Assembly: GCA_033439795.1 (NCBI GenBank)
Contig: JAUTDP010000006.1
Span: forward strand, 2,046,001-2,110,000
Source: Sordaria brevicollis
Taxonomy: Eukaryota > Ascomycota > Sordariomycetes > Sordariales > Sordariaceae
Direction: 5' to 3'
Length of the DNA stretch: 64,000 nt
Shown here in pieces: positions 12,301 through 23,511 of the stretch. Within the stretch, counting starts at the first letter, position 1. Every line of letters starts with the position of its first letter. The notes below the pieces were generated by a model. That model did no database searches, was not told where the DNA came from, and was given only the letters and a program-made list of their open reading frames with translations. Made by a program: the position numbers and the translations under genes.

Positions 12301-14000
12301 AGCCGATGCTGGATACTGGGCCGGTTGCTGGAGTGGGGAGTACATGGCGACGTGACAAAGCCACTGCCGAAATGATCTCTCCAGTGTTTCCCGATTCACA
12401 AACACCTGGTGGCCGTTGGTGGTATATTGGGCCGGTCCCAAGAGGCCGGAATTGTGGTGCGAGCGATGAAGTGGAAGGGGGTTTTTGGAGAAGGTGACGA
12501 CGGCAAAGTGGAAGTAGGTGATAATGAGAAGGATTCGGATGCAACTGAACACAAGAGAAACGGAGTCGGTGACCGAGAAAAAGGACAAGGGAAGAGGAAA
12601 GAAGAGAGATTGTTGAAACGACGGAGTGAAGATTCCTGAATTGGGTGAGTGTGCTCGCTGTGCAAACTGTGCCAGTTCGTTGCGTGTGTGTGTGCTGCGC
12701 GCTCGGTGCCTTCCCTGAGAAAGGACCTCTTTCCTTGTCGCTTCCCCTTGCAGCGGTGGGGAAAGGTCCAAATGATCCAATCATTGCTCGTATTTCGTCA
12801 GGAACAGGAGAATTGGACCCACTCAGCCCACCAAGCGGCAAGGGACCAAGAGGACCGTAAAGGTGCACGGTGCTTGAGGTGGAGGGACGGGACAAGCAAG
12901 CAGCGACTAGCGGCATCCAAATTCATTTGAAAATCAATTGATACTCGCCGGGCAAGAGCCAACCACAAGAGACAAAATGAGTACAGGCTCCACCAAAGTC
13001 GAACACGTCTTGGCAAACTTGATCCAAGGGAAAGTATCGTCTACCATGGCATTTTTGCACATTTCAGCTTCATTAAGCAAACAGTCAGAACAAGCCACTT
13101 GTGCGATCGAGTGGGTGGTACAAAGGAACGGATTTCATAGTGCCAAGCTATCCTGTGCGGAACAGTGCTTGTTGCTTGTTGCTGGTTGCCCGCTTGTTGC
13201 ATGCCCGCTTGTTGCATGCCCGTGGGGTTGTTCTTGTGTGCAGTGCAGTTGCAAACTTGCGCGCGCGCGCAATGCATGGAAGGAAGGAAGGAACCGTGGG
13301 CCCGCCCAGGTCTGCACTGCTGGCTTCCATCTGCTGGATCTCTCCACGGCGGACACAGATGGAACTGGAAGAGGGAAGCGTGGGGAGGGAAAAGCTTCAA
13401 ATGGAAGAAGAGAAATCATTCCTTGTTCCATTATATGAATGTTACCCTCGGGATGTCCAACCAACACGCTGAGCTTTCAGTTCAATGGTTTTCCCCTGAG
13501 GATTTCCACTTCGGCATGCGTGTCTACCATGAACCGCTTCAAGAAAGACCCGACATACAGCAATGCTAATGCAGCATCAAGATTGCAGTGCAGAGTGCTG
13601 ATTAAAGACGCCTGAGAAAGCATAGAGGTATCAGTCCAACAACCCCGATTCATCGACAAAATGAACACCCGACGGGACTGAAGAGCCCAGAACCAAGACG
13701 GCGCCCGGCCTTTTTCTTCAGGTCGGGAAGAAATAGCGTGCCTCAACCACGCACTATCGTAAGCCACCACGATATTATTGGAAGCCCACCCGGCTCGTGG
13801 TTGGCGTGTGTCTGAAAGATGGGTGTCGCTGAACGGCGCGGGAACTGGGCGTCGTCAGTAAGGGTCAAGCTCATCCATCGTCTCCAAGACGGAGCGGAGC
13901 ATGCAATCAAGGAACAATCACCGACCAACAATGCGCTCCGTTTCATGTTAGGGTACAAGTCCCCTCCCGCGCTTGATGGGGCCGGCGGGTACCCCGTTGG
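6382..14000. other. Long intergenic region, no supported gene
   Basis: About 7.6 kb of ordinary base composition holds only short open frames on both strands, none with a recognisable domain, clear exon chain or signal peptide. The longest, a 197-codon frame at 11284-11877 on plus, overlaps antisense frames of similar quality and looks like chance. The FKBP-proximal part should carry that gene's promoter; the rest may be far-upstream control sequence for the mucin gene. Local repeats are a 15-bp unit at 13189-13222 and an alternating GC run at 13259-13270. Confidence 0.45.
13189..13222. repeat. Short 15-bp tandem repeat
   Basis: The unit CCCGCTTGTTGCATG occurs twice in tandem with a four-base start of a third copy, preceded by looser TTGCTTG copies. 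It lies in non-coding DNA. Confidence 0.7.
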
Positions 14001-14590
14001 CTAGCGGGCCCGGCGGACCCCAGATCCCCTTGGATGATGTTGGCGCGGTTAAAACGGTCTAAACGGTCCCTGGGCCTGCGGTCCTTTCCCAATGGAACTT
14101 TCTCCCTTCCCCATTTCCCACCCCTGGCTCGAGGTAATATCGCTCCTGGGATCGCACACGCAGCCAAGAGGGAAAAGGCAGCATTTTGTGTTGGTCTTAC
14201 TGACCCTTGGTACCTCCACAAGGTACCCTTGCAAGAAGGCACCAGCAGCGCTTCGCTTCGCCCCCAGCCAGCAGCCAGCAGTGCGGGCCAGCGCTCTCAC
14301 GCATTCTCTCACTCTCACTCCGTTCCTCTCTCTCTTTCTCTCCTTCCAATTCCATTCTGGCCTCACGCTCACTCACTGTCCACACCCTGGCCAGAGTCCC
14401 ATCGTCGACCACCACCTCACCCACCCGACCGTCTCGCTGCCACCCACTCAGCACACACACTCACACCCAACAGTTCACCGTTCGGGTCCTGCCACTCATT
14501 TTCTTCCAATCTGCTTTCTCGGTTTCTTTCCCCGTCCGTTCCCTTTCCAGGCCCTCTCACACTCTTTTTTCGCTCACTCATTACGGCGTT

Positions 14591-14596
<6 letters not shown>

Positions 14597-14620
<24 letters not shown>
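14597..14620. repeat. GACA microsatellite, six units
   Basis: Six perfect GACA units followed by GAGA, inside the CT-rich leader region of the mucin gene. Confidence 0.9.
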
Positions 14621-14622
<2 letters not shown>

Positions 14623-15192
14623 GAGGAACCCTTTGACCGTCTTTGGGGCGCCCCCTTCCACTCATTCGTTCGGTTTCTCCCCTCACCCTCGCTCGCTCTA
14701 CCAACCTTGTCTTTTTACCTTACTCACTTTCACTCTCACCTACCCTTTTCACTCCCCTCCACTCCTTTCATCCTCTTTCTTCTGCTTCGTCGACCAAATT
14801 TCGCAACTTGGTTTTTCGGCACCCTTCCCCCCATCGGCGACGTCGTCCTTTCGCAAATCCTCCCCACGACTCGTCTGCCGCTCAACCTCGCCGCCGCCGC
14901 CAGTTGATTTGTGATTCCACGACCAGCGACCAGCGACCAGCAACCCGGACCAACAAGACACCCGATAGGTCGACGCGCCTTGCCTTGGTTCCTTCTTGTC
15001 TTCCGTTTTCCGATGCCCGTCTGGTCATGAACTCGTGCACACGATTCCGACTCCGACCTCGACGCCGCCTCTGACGGACTTTTTGTACCTGCAACCAACA
15101 GACGAACTTCTTCGTCGAGCCACTCATTTTGAAAATCATCAACAAATCAACAGGGGACCGATAATCGAGATTTCCCCCAATTTGCCTTGAAT

Positions 15193-15579
15193 GTGAGTGT
15201 GGATTTGGTTAGGAGAGAAAGGGCTGGTTGGTGTCTCTTGTGGCCTGGTCTTCTACTAGCGACAGCATCCGACAAGGGAAACGGCCGGCTACGAATGCGC
15301 TTGGGCACCGGGACGAAAAGCAGGACGAAGAAAAAGCGACTTGGGGAGTTGGGGACTTGGCTGGGGACGGGGACGCTGACGGGGACCTCACTGGAGAAAA
15401 AGGGCAATTACTGGGTGGAAGGGCTAGATGCAACGATCAGCGCTCCCGCGGTCCCCTTGCCTTGAACCAGGCCACACAGCTCACCGTTCCACAGCTGATC
15501 GCGGGGATCACCAACATGCTCCCACTTGGGATCTCGACCATGGGTGCACGATTTCGCTAACTGCTGCTTCCGTCTTCAG
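15193..15579 (+). other. Probable 5'UTR intron 1 of the mucin gene
   Basis: It begins GTGAGTG and ends with the branch-like CGCTAACTGC about 20 bases before a TCTTCAG acceptor. All signals match the introns of the coding genes in this window. It is 387 nt long and has no coding potential of its own. Confidence 0.55.
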
Positions 15580-15635
15580 ATTACCCTCATTTGGCCTATT
15601 TGTCAAGTTCACTCGTTACGACTATCTCCTGACAA

Positions 15636-15719
15636 GTGAGTTTCAACCTTACCTCTGCCGTCGTCGACCCTTTGCTGTCGCTGTCGCCTTGTTGCGGCGC
15701 TGACGCTCCTTTGGTGTAG
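15636..15719 (+). other. Probable 5'UTR intron 2 of the mucin gene
   Basis: An 84-nt candidate: donor GTGAGTTT, branch-like GCTGACG and acceptor GTGTAG, ending about 106 bases before the mucin start codon. Confidence 0.55.
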
Positions 15720-15825
15720 ATTCACACACCGCACTTCGAGTGCCAGTTGACGACCTTTCACTCTCTTATACCAACATCATCTCAGCATCACCGGTGTATG
15801 AACAACATCGACAAGGACCAGAACG

Positions 15826-18800
15826 ATGCGGACAATATCCGTTGTTGCGGCCGCCTTATTCGCGGCCTCGTATGTGGCCGGCGAGCATGTGGAGCACCCC
15901 AAGCCCAAGTTCTATTTCCCTCAACATGTCAAGCGCCAGTATGCCAACGCCACCATAACATCCAACGATGCACCGATCTCTACCGTCGACACCTCGTCCG
16001 ACACGTTGTCGCAGACGACCAAGAGGGAGACGACCAGCAACGACCAGAGCGAAAGCCTGTCGGGCCTTCCCTTTGTCAAGTCGACTTCCTCTCGCCTCCT
16101 CACTTCGAGCGAGTCGCAGTCGGAAGCCGAGTCTGACAAGCCCAAGGTTACGACAGTGGTCATTGCAAGCACCATTTACGTTTCACCTTCCCAGCCCACC
16201 ACAGTCAACTTGTCGACCGGTGGAACGGCCGTTCCCTCTGCCCCTGCTGTCGACACCGACTCTTCTTCTTCAAGTCCCGCCGATAGCACTACTGGCTCCT
16301 CTGACTCTACTACCCAGGGTTCCACTGGATCCTCCAGCTCTGCCACTGACAACAGCTCAAGTGACTCAACTGGATCTCCTGCGGCCGGAAGCACCTCTGG
16401 TTCTACGACCGAGAACAGCTCCGGTTCTACTACTGAGGGTACCTCTTCTGGCTCTACCACCGACAGTGCCAGCTCTTCGGCTGCGGATTCGACTACGTCT
16501 CCGGACTCGACTTCGGCTGCGGCTTCCAGCTCCGCTTCGTCTAGCGACAACGTCGTTTTGCCCGGCTCTGGCGCCAACGCTACTAGCTCTTCAGACTCTA
16601 TCACCGATGCCGTTACTTCGTCCAGCTCTGTTTCAGAGACCGCTAGCTCATCTAACCCTACTACGGATAGCGCCAGCTCCTCAGCTTCTGCTACTAACAG
16701 CGTTACTTCTCCTGGCTCTGTCGCCAACACTACCAGCTCGGCCCTCTCTCCTACCGATATTGCTAGCTCCTCGGCTTCTGTAACTGATGCTGTCAGCTCC
16801 CCGGCCGCGTCGACTGACGCATCCGACTCCTTGACTACGTCCAGCGCTTTGCCCGAGATCTCATCGGGAGTCATCTCTAACACGACCAGTACGGATTCGT
16901 CTAGCTCTTTGCTCGTTCTTGCTCCCCCATCCACCACGGCCGAGCCCACTTCCACTGCCGAGGCTTCTACCGTTGAGACTGTAAGCACCGAGACAGCGTC
17001 CACCGATGGAAGCGCTTCAACGGGTGGTATTCCGTCTATTATCGTCCTTCCTTCGATCCGGACGACCTCGACTTCTGCCGCTGATATAGCAAACTCGACT
17101 GCGCCCGCGCTCGTTTCTGAGACCGCCCCTGCGGCCAACTCAACCATTGGAACTGCCACAGTGTCCGAGATCATTGCGACAGAGGATCCTTTGATTACCA
17201 GCTCCAGCAGCTCCGGAATTCTTTTGGCCCCTACAGGCGTCGTCAGCGAGACCTCCAGTGCGTTAATCAACCCAATTGAGTCTTTCGTTAGCAGTGTCGC
17301 ATCCGCGGTGGAAAGCATACTTATTCCTACCGGTAATGGAACAGCAATCGAATCCACCGCACCTATCACCACGTCGGATGTAGTCCCCGTTCCGTCCGCG
17401 ACCGAGCCGTATGCCAGCGGCTCTGGCTCGGGCATTATCACTTCTGCCCCGCTGACCACCAGCGAGTCTGTGCCTCCCACCACGTCTTCGGGGATTGTCC
17501 CCATCCCGATCGGAAACTCGACTGTTACCACGACCAGTGCCATCGGATCGAGCCCGATCACAACAGGAATTCCCGAGTCTTCAGCACCTGTTATTCCAGG
17601 AAACTCTTCGATCCCTGTCACGTCTTTGCCTGACACGGCGATTGTCATTCCCCCGGTTACTTTGATTAACAGCACCACTGTTGCAGCCAATTCTTCGACC
17701 ATTGTTCCCATCATCGTGTCCACCGCTTCAGGTGAAAGCTCAGTGCCTTCCTCCTTGGAACCCGCTATCACCACTGAGGTCTTGATTCCGCCCTCGACTG
17801 CGGCGACGACGACAACGACGACTGGTCCTCCGGTTACGCATTACACTCCTACAGCCACCGTGTCTAACATGCCGCCTGGCTATAATAGCCCGACCACGAT
17901 CTTGGTGGACCAGCCTCCTCCCTCGCAGACATACAGCGAATCCTTCGTGCAACAAACCACGGCCACTGCCCTTCCCACCGACCTCCCCAAGGCCATTGCC
18001 CCTGATTACACGGCTACTCCCAAGCCGAACGACAACGTCCTCATCCAGGTCGGTTTCAACTACGGATTTAACTACCCATTCGTGGCCAAGAACAACAACG
18101 CTGCTGCTCAGATCTTCCGCCTTCTCCCCGAGGCGCTAGCGTTCGCTGGGTCCATTGAGTCCCACAGAGTAAGAGTTACGAAGCTGATGCCCATGAACAC
18201 AATGAACACGCTGGGCTACTGGACCACTCTTGCTATCGTCTCATACCCGCAGGAGTATGTTGAGAGCCTTCGACTGGACGTTAAAATCGCCACGTCTCCG
18301 CTCTATAACAACCCTACCCCGTTGGTTTACAATTTGACAATGCAGATCAACCCTGCCATCGACATCACATATGGCGCAACCTTTGTCGGCGAGGGCTCAG
18401 GCAGCGACGGTGGAGGCAACCCGTCTAACACCGGTAACAACGGCAACGCGGATCCCTTCACGAACAACAACAACAGCAACCAGACTTCTCAACAGCGGGG
18501 AACCACAGCGGGTATTGTCGGCGGTGCCGTTGCCGTCGCTGCTGCGTATGGCGCGGCCATGTTCGTGATTGCCAGGAGGTACAAGAGGAAGAAGCAGACG
18601 CACCGACGGGCGAGCTCCATCAGCGGAAGCCCGTCCGATATGCAGCAGATGGGTGGGGGTAGCCCGGCTCTGATGGGCGGTGCTCTCCTTAGTAGGGATT
18701 TCACCGGCTACGGAGGAGTGGCTGGCGGCGGGGCGGCTTTGGCCGGTGCGCCTGGTGGACGGGACAGCCATGGCAGCGGAAGGAGTGGAATGGGTCTCTC

Positions 18801-18861
18801 TTCGAGGACCGCCTACATCTCGGCCCCCGTTGCCGCGGAAAACTCCCTTGGGTGGAACTAA
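15826..18861 (+). CDS. msb2: Msb2-type signalling mucin, cell-surface sensor
   Basis: Single-exon gene for 1011 residues. Residues 1-19 form a signal peptide, followed by a KR dibasic site near 36. Residues about 60-690 are a Ser/Thr-rich mucin stretch suited to heavy O-mannosylation. A folded extracellular domain at about 735-860 starts near IQVGFNYGFNYPF and matches the membrane-proximal domain shared by Msb2 and Hkr1. One membrane segment at about 893-916 is followed by RRYKRKK and a short Gly/Ser-rich tail. In yeasts and filamentous ascomycetes this family feeds surface and osmotic signals through Cdc42 to MAP-kinase cascades for filamentous growth, fusion or penetration. Another mucin is possible, but the C-terminal domain argues for Msb2. 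The upstream region is unusually long and its leader is probably spliced. Confidence 0.85.
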   Translation: MRTISVVAAALFAASYVAGEHVEHPKPKFYFPQHVKRQYANATITSNDAPISTVDTSSDTLSQTTKRETTSNDQSESLSGLPFVKSTSSRLLTSSESQSEAESDKPKVTTVVIASTIYVSPSQPTTVNLSTGGTAVPSAPAVDTDSSSSSPADSTTGSSDSTTQGSTGSSSSATDNSSSDSTGSPAAGSTSGSTTENSSGSTTEGTSSGSTTDSASSSAADSTTSPDSTSAAASSSASSSDNVVLPGSGANATSSSDSITDAVTSSSSVSETASSSNPTTDSASSSASATNSVTSPGSVANTTSSALSPTDIASSSASVTDAVSSPAASTDASDSLTTSSALPEISSGVISNTTSTDSSSSLLVLAPPSTTAEPTSTAEASTVETVSTETASTDGSASTGGIPSIIVLPSIRTTSTSAADIANSTAPALVSETAPAANSTIGTATVSEIIATEDPLITSSSSSGILLAPTGVVSETSSALINPIESFVSSVASAVESILIPTGNGTAIESTAPITTSDVVPVPSATEPYASGSGSGIITSAPLTTSESVPPTTSSGIVPIPIGNSTVTTTSAIGSSPITTGIPESSAPVIPGNSSIPVTSLPDTAIVIPPVTLINSTTVAANSSTIVPIIVSTASGESSVPSSLEPAITTEVLIPPSTAATTTTTTGPPVTHYTPTATVSNMPPGYNSPTTILVDQPPPSQTYSESFVQQTTATALPTDLPKAIAPDYTATPKPNDNVLIQVGFNYGFNYPFVAKNNNAAAQIFRLLPEALAFAGSIESHRVRVTKLMPMNTMNTLGYWTTLAIVSYPQEYVESLRLDVKIATSPLYNNPTPLVYNLTMQINPAIDITYGATFVGEGSGSDGGGNPSNTGNNGNADPFTNNNNSNQTSQQRGTTAGIVGGAVAVAAAYGAAMFVIARRYKRKKQTHRRASSISGSPSDMQQMGGGSPALMGGALLSRDFTGYGGVAGGGAALAGAPGGRDSHGSGRSGMGLSSRTAYISAPVAAENSLGWN

Positions 18862-21267
18862 ATAACGAATGTGTGACGGCGACATAGTTCTTGTGATTTT
18901 CTTTCCCTATCTCGACGACTGACACCGACCATTTACGCTTCGATACCCATGGGGAGGAGGTTTTGTTTGATGCGACAAGGATTGCGACATCTGAAAGTTT
19001 TTTTTTTTTGGCATGTCAAGATCCTGGGAAGATGGAGGAGGGGAAACAAATAAAAAAAGAGGAGGATCAAAACGCAACACGTATAGACGATTTTTTCGGG
19101 GCCGCCTTTTTGTATGGCGAATCTTTTTGTGCTTTTTCCCCATTTTACATGTCAACCAAATTTTTATAACTTCTATCGGCGGACATGGTTTTGTATGGCC
19201 ATGCCGTCTGAAATTCAAAAGCCTGGGCACCACACCAAAGGAATCGCAGCTGCACTTTTTTGCTAGGCGGCGATTCTGGTTATTCGGGTTCTTTTTACCG
19301 TTTAATTACCTTTTGTTTCTCCCCGTATTATAAGTTACATGCTTTGAGGAAAGTCGGCTTCTCCTGATTCGAGAGATGGGTGGGCGGCATGACGGCGATC
19401 AGTCAAAGAGAGGAGGAAGAGAGTTCATCAGGAACGACGAACCAACGACAACAACAGAAGGAAAATATTCGCTCGCGATGCCCAAACCCAACCCGATCAG
19501 CCAGCCCTTCTACGGTTTCACAATGATGGGGATAGAGGAAGAAGAGGGGAAGCAAGAACGACAAAGTTGGGTAGTAATCTTTATGTGAACTTGGAGAGGA
19601 TGGACATGAAGAAGAAGGGATTTATGGCCGAATGGGGGACAAGAATTTAAAAGGGTGATATGTGATGGTTGTTCTATCTACATATTTGCACATTTCACGT
19701 ATTTATCTTAGTTTTGGGTACTCAACGAGAGAAGATTTCCTAGGTTCTTCTACCATCTGTTGTAGATAATGTTACTATGCTTTTTACACATGCTTTTAAA
19801 ATTCCGCATGTACCTCATCCTCATTTATATGCAATCATCAACAAATAAAATGCAATTTGCATGTTCAATGTTCAAGACAAGGGCGCTCACACCAGGTAGA
19901 TCCAACAAGATCCAGGCCTCACCTCTACAACTTGCCGAGAAATACCTTATCTCATCCCAAAAACGAATATCGATCTCCCTCACCCGGGGCGCCGGGGCAC
20001 AGTCCGTACATTTTCATCTCACAATCTCAAGAGATGTGCAACCACAAGCAACTGGGACCTTGTGTGGGGGATAATCTGAAGATCGTCCTGAAATTTAACG
20101 GGAAACCAGGACATCCCAGCTACCAAGCACCAGAAGCTCCAGCACGTTTTCAGGGGCACCGACAAAAAGAAACAGGGGCATCCCCTCGTGGTCGGATCCT
20201 CCCGGGTGGAGTTGGTCCAAGTTTCATCTCAATCTCGTCATTCTGCGGTAAGGGGGTTATGTGAACTCCATTCATGATTCCGGCGGACAACGCAACGAGA
20301 TTCAGAAAAGTATCATGGTAAAAGTAAAACATTTGAAGGGGGGGAATTCGGAGAGCACACGTAGTTAAAAGTCTATAGTGAACAAAAGAAGTACTCTAGG
20401 GATTATACCCGCCGATCTTTTGCTTGCTATAGGCCGCCAATAGCTGATGAGCTGGCGGGGCATTGCGCTGAACTTCCCAAGTGGTGAGGTGTTCATCTCG
20501 CTCATTTTCTATGAATCGCTCGCTGCATGAACTCCTAAACCGGACCTCGGATGAAACTTGTGAAGATCAGACGGGATGAACGGGAACGCGCGGCACACGG
20601 GAAACTGGCGGAAACTGTGGGCGGGCGGGAATGTCTTCAGGTTTCTTCTCTCCTAAATGCTAAAGTCAAAGTCAAAGTCAATAACAGTTGCAGTTCAAGA
20701 TACACGTTCAGGCCCAGCAGTGTATATACATCTAGCATTCCACGTGTACATCGCAGTGCATCCTCTCAGTGTAGCGCGTCAGGACAAGCTTTCCGGGGCA
20801 TTTTCTGGGCATTTCTGGGGTGCATACCCGCCTACCCGACACGCGAGACTTACCGCTACCGCTACCGCTACCGCTACACCTTGATGCAAACATCAGCACA
20901 CCGACTGCATGTGAAGGATGGAAACCTGTAATGATTGAACGACGTCACGTACCCCAACCTCAACGACTCCTCTCATCCCTCAATCAACTCAACCCAAACT
21001 AATCAATCAACATCGGCATCGGCACCAAAAGTGCTGGATCAACCGCTTCAAACAGCATTGATACCAGGCGTCCAACAAAGGTCAATAACACGAAATCAGG
21101 GACAAAACAAGGATCCGGCCCAGTCGACAAAGCCGGGAGAAAAGGGGGCGTCCGCAGGAGACCATCGGATTTTTGGATAAACAAAGAGAGCCACACGGAA
21201 AACACGGAAAACACCGAAGCACAGCCGCGTTATCGAAGCTTGGAAAGAAATTTGCAAGTATTGGACA
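18862..21267. other. Intergenic, 3' region of the mucin gene and MFS promoter
   Basis: No gene is supported in these 2.4 kb. T- and A-rich runs just after 18862 suit a 3' untranslated region. A six-base tandem repeat lies at 20851-20877. Short open frames here have no family features. Confidence 0.45.
20851..20877. repeat. TACCGC hexanucleotide repeat
   Basis: Four perfect TACCGC units followed by TAC, in the region upstream of the MFS transporter gene. Confidence 0.9.
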
Positions 21268-23511
21268 ATGACGGTCAACACTTCCTTTCGGGATGACTCG
21301 GCAGCTGGACAAAGGAGCGACGGGGCGGTAGAGGATAGACACGATGGGCAGGAACAAGCACGTGGGAGTCATAGTGGGATAGGAACAGGAAGCGATGGGC
21401 TTGGAGAAAATCGAAACGGCCACCACGCTCCAGAAAACGGCAATGGAAACGGAACCCATCGAGACAACAAAGACCATGAACGACGACGGCGACTCTCTCA
21501 ACCTTCATCAGCGGCATCAAGCTCGAAAGACTACGATGACATGTCTCTATCTTCCCCCGGCACCGACACGGACTTAGGGGCTTTGGACACGGACTCAGAT
21601 GAAACCACCGACTCCGAAGAAGATCGTCGGATATCCGGGGAGCTTCACCGGGAGGTATTCTTCAGTGCGGTGGATGAGGAGGAGGGGTATGAACTTACTT
21701 CAACAAGGAAGAAGTCCAAGAGACGGTCCAAAAGAAAGGGCAGGAGCGACAGGAGGGGAACAACCAAGTTTCCAGATTTGGATGATGGATTAAGTATTGG
21801 CAGCAGCACGGCGGCAAGCGGGACAAGTTTTGGGAAGGTCCGCAAGCTACGATACACACCCGAGGAAGAGAAAGCGGTGGTAAAGAAATTTGATCGAAGG
21901 CTTGTACTCTTCGTGGCGCTACTTTACATGTTGAGCTTTTTGGATCGGTCTAGTGAGTTCTCTCTCTCCATCATTTTACCTTTTGGTGCTTTCAGGGGCA
22001 CCCACTCAATCTCTTTGGAGTTTGTTTACTCCCTTCCCTCTTTCAGTCCTTTCCCCCCACGTCAGTCATGAAGCTCACCGCCAAACAGACATTGGCAACG
22101 CCCGCATCGCCGGCATGGACGAAGACCTCCAATCTGTTCCACCAAAAGACGGCTATTACGAATGGGCCTTGACGGCGTTCTACATCGCCTACATCTGCTT
22201 CGAATGGATGTCCATTTTGTGGAGAGTCATACCGCCGCATATTTATGTTTCTATCATTGTTTTGTCGTGGGGCTTGATAGCCTCGTTACAATCAGTGGCC
22301 GTTAACTACCCCATGCTTATTTGTTTGAGGTTCTTGTTGGGTATAGGCGAGGCGGCCTTTACGGGAGTGCCGTTTTATCTTTCGTTCTTTTATAAGAGGG
22401 AGGAGTTGGCGCTTAGGACGGCCATCTTCATATCTGGTATGTCCTCTCCTTCCCCTGCCCCAATAAATAGCTGAAGTAAAGAAGTTGTTAACTTGAATGA
22501 CATGTAGCCGCACCCCTAGCAACCTCGTTCGCCTCCTTCCTAGCCTGGGCCATCCTCAAACTCGGCTCCCTCTCCCCCGTTGCGCCCTGGCGTCTTTTGT
22601 TTCTCGTCGAGGGGTTTCCCTCGGTAATCGTCGCCGTTCTTGCATGGTATATCATCCCCGATTCTCCGCAGACCGCATCATACCTCACTCGTCGCGAGAA
22701 GAAAGTCGCTGCTCTCCGTCTCCAGTCCTCCTCCTCCTCATCTTCTTCCCACCGCCCCACTTCTTCGGGCTCCGGGGGGCTCAAAACCCGCGACATCTTC
22801 AGGACCCTCCTCTCCCCCATAGCCTGGCTAACAGCCCTAATCTTCTTCCTCACCAACACCGCTTACTCCTCCCTCCCCGTTTTTCTTCCAACAATCCTAA
22901 CCTCCATGAACCACACACCCTTAATGTCCCAACTTTTATCCGCCCCGCCCTATCTCGCCTCCTTTTTTATAGTCTTAGCAACCGCCTCCCTCTCCGACCA
23001 TTACCAGTCCCGCTCAACACCTCTAATCTTCCACGCCCTCCTCTCCGCCTCTGGCTACTCCGTTTTGGCCCTCTCCCACCGTCTCGGGCTCGAACCGGGG
23101 AGCTGGATAAGGTATCTAGCCGTCTACCCAGCCGCTATAGGTTTTTTCAACGTAGTCGTCCTGACAATAGCGTGGAGTATCAACAACCAGCGCACCGAAG
23201 GAGGAAAAGGGGCCGGGTTTGCTTTGATGCAAGTGATTGGGCAGTGTGGACCGTTGGTTGGGACTCGGTTGTATCCGAAGGCGGAAGGGCCATATTGGGA
23301 AAAGGGGATGGGGGTTTGCGCTGGGGCAATGGTGGGTGTGGCGGGTTTGGCGGGGGTGTTGAGGATTTATTTGGGGTGGAGAAATGGGAAGATACTGGTA
23401 GAGGGAGGGAGGGGAGGGTATGAAGGGGTTGGACAGCAGGATGTTGATGAGGAGGAAGGGTTGGTTGGTGACAGAGGAGGGAGAAAGGAAGGGTTTAGGT
23501 ATATGTTGTGA
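21268..23511 (+). CDS. MFS transporter, anion:cation symporter family
   Basis: Three exons (21268-21952, 22089-22436, 22508-23511) give 678 residues. The signature LDRSNIGNARIAGM across the first intron, with the preceding helix LVLFVALLYMLSF, is typical of the fungal anion:cation symporter family, which moves allantoate, vitamins and other organic anions with protons at the plasma membrane. Later segments include FEWMSILWRVIP, RFLLGIGEAAFTGVPFYLSF and WRLLFLVEGFPSV, then a charged central loop (LTRREKKVAALRL) and further helices. About 205 residues before the first helix are unusual: hydrophilic, Ser/Asp/Glu-rich, with a lysine/arginine patch (KKSKRRSKRKGRSDRR), probably a cytosolic regulatory tail. 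The substrate cannot be told. All junctions keep frame, and the second intron has a GTATGT donor and a TGTAG acceptor. Confidence 0.88.

Larger units (their letters stand above)
14275..15825 (+). promoter_or_regulatory. Pyrimidine-rich promoter/5' leader of the mucin gene
   Basis: From about 14275 to 14780 the plus strand is dominated by C and T runs, broken by a GACA repeat. CT-rich tracts just upstream of the transcription start are common in filamentous fungi, so the promoter probably lies here and the leader runs on to the ATG at 15826. The downstream part holds two good introns (15193-15579 and 15636-15719) and several upstream ATGs, which together suggest a long, spliced and possibly translationally controlled leader. 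The exact transcription start cannot be read from sequence. Confidence 0.5.

Noticed and set aside
16176..17774. 532-codon minus-strand open frame
   Set aside because: Antisense of the Ser/Thr-rich repeat region of the mucin; its Val/Glu-rich bias simply mirrors the codons of the real gene.
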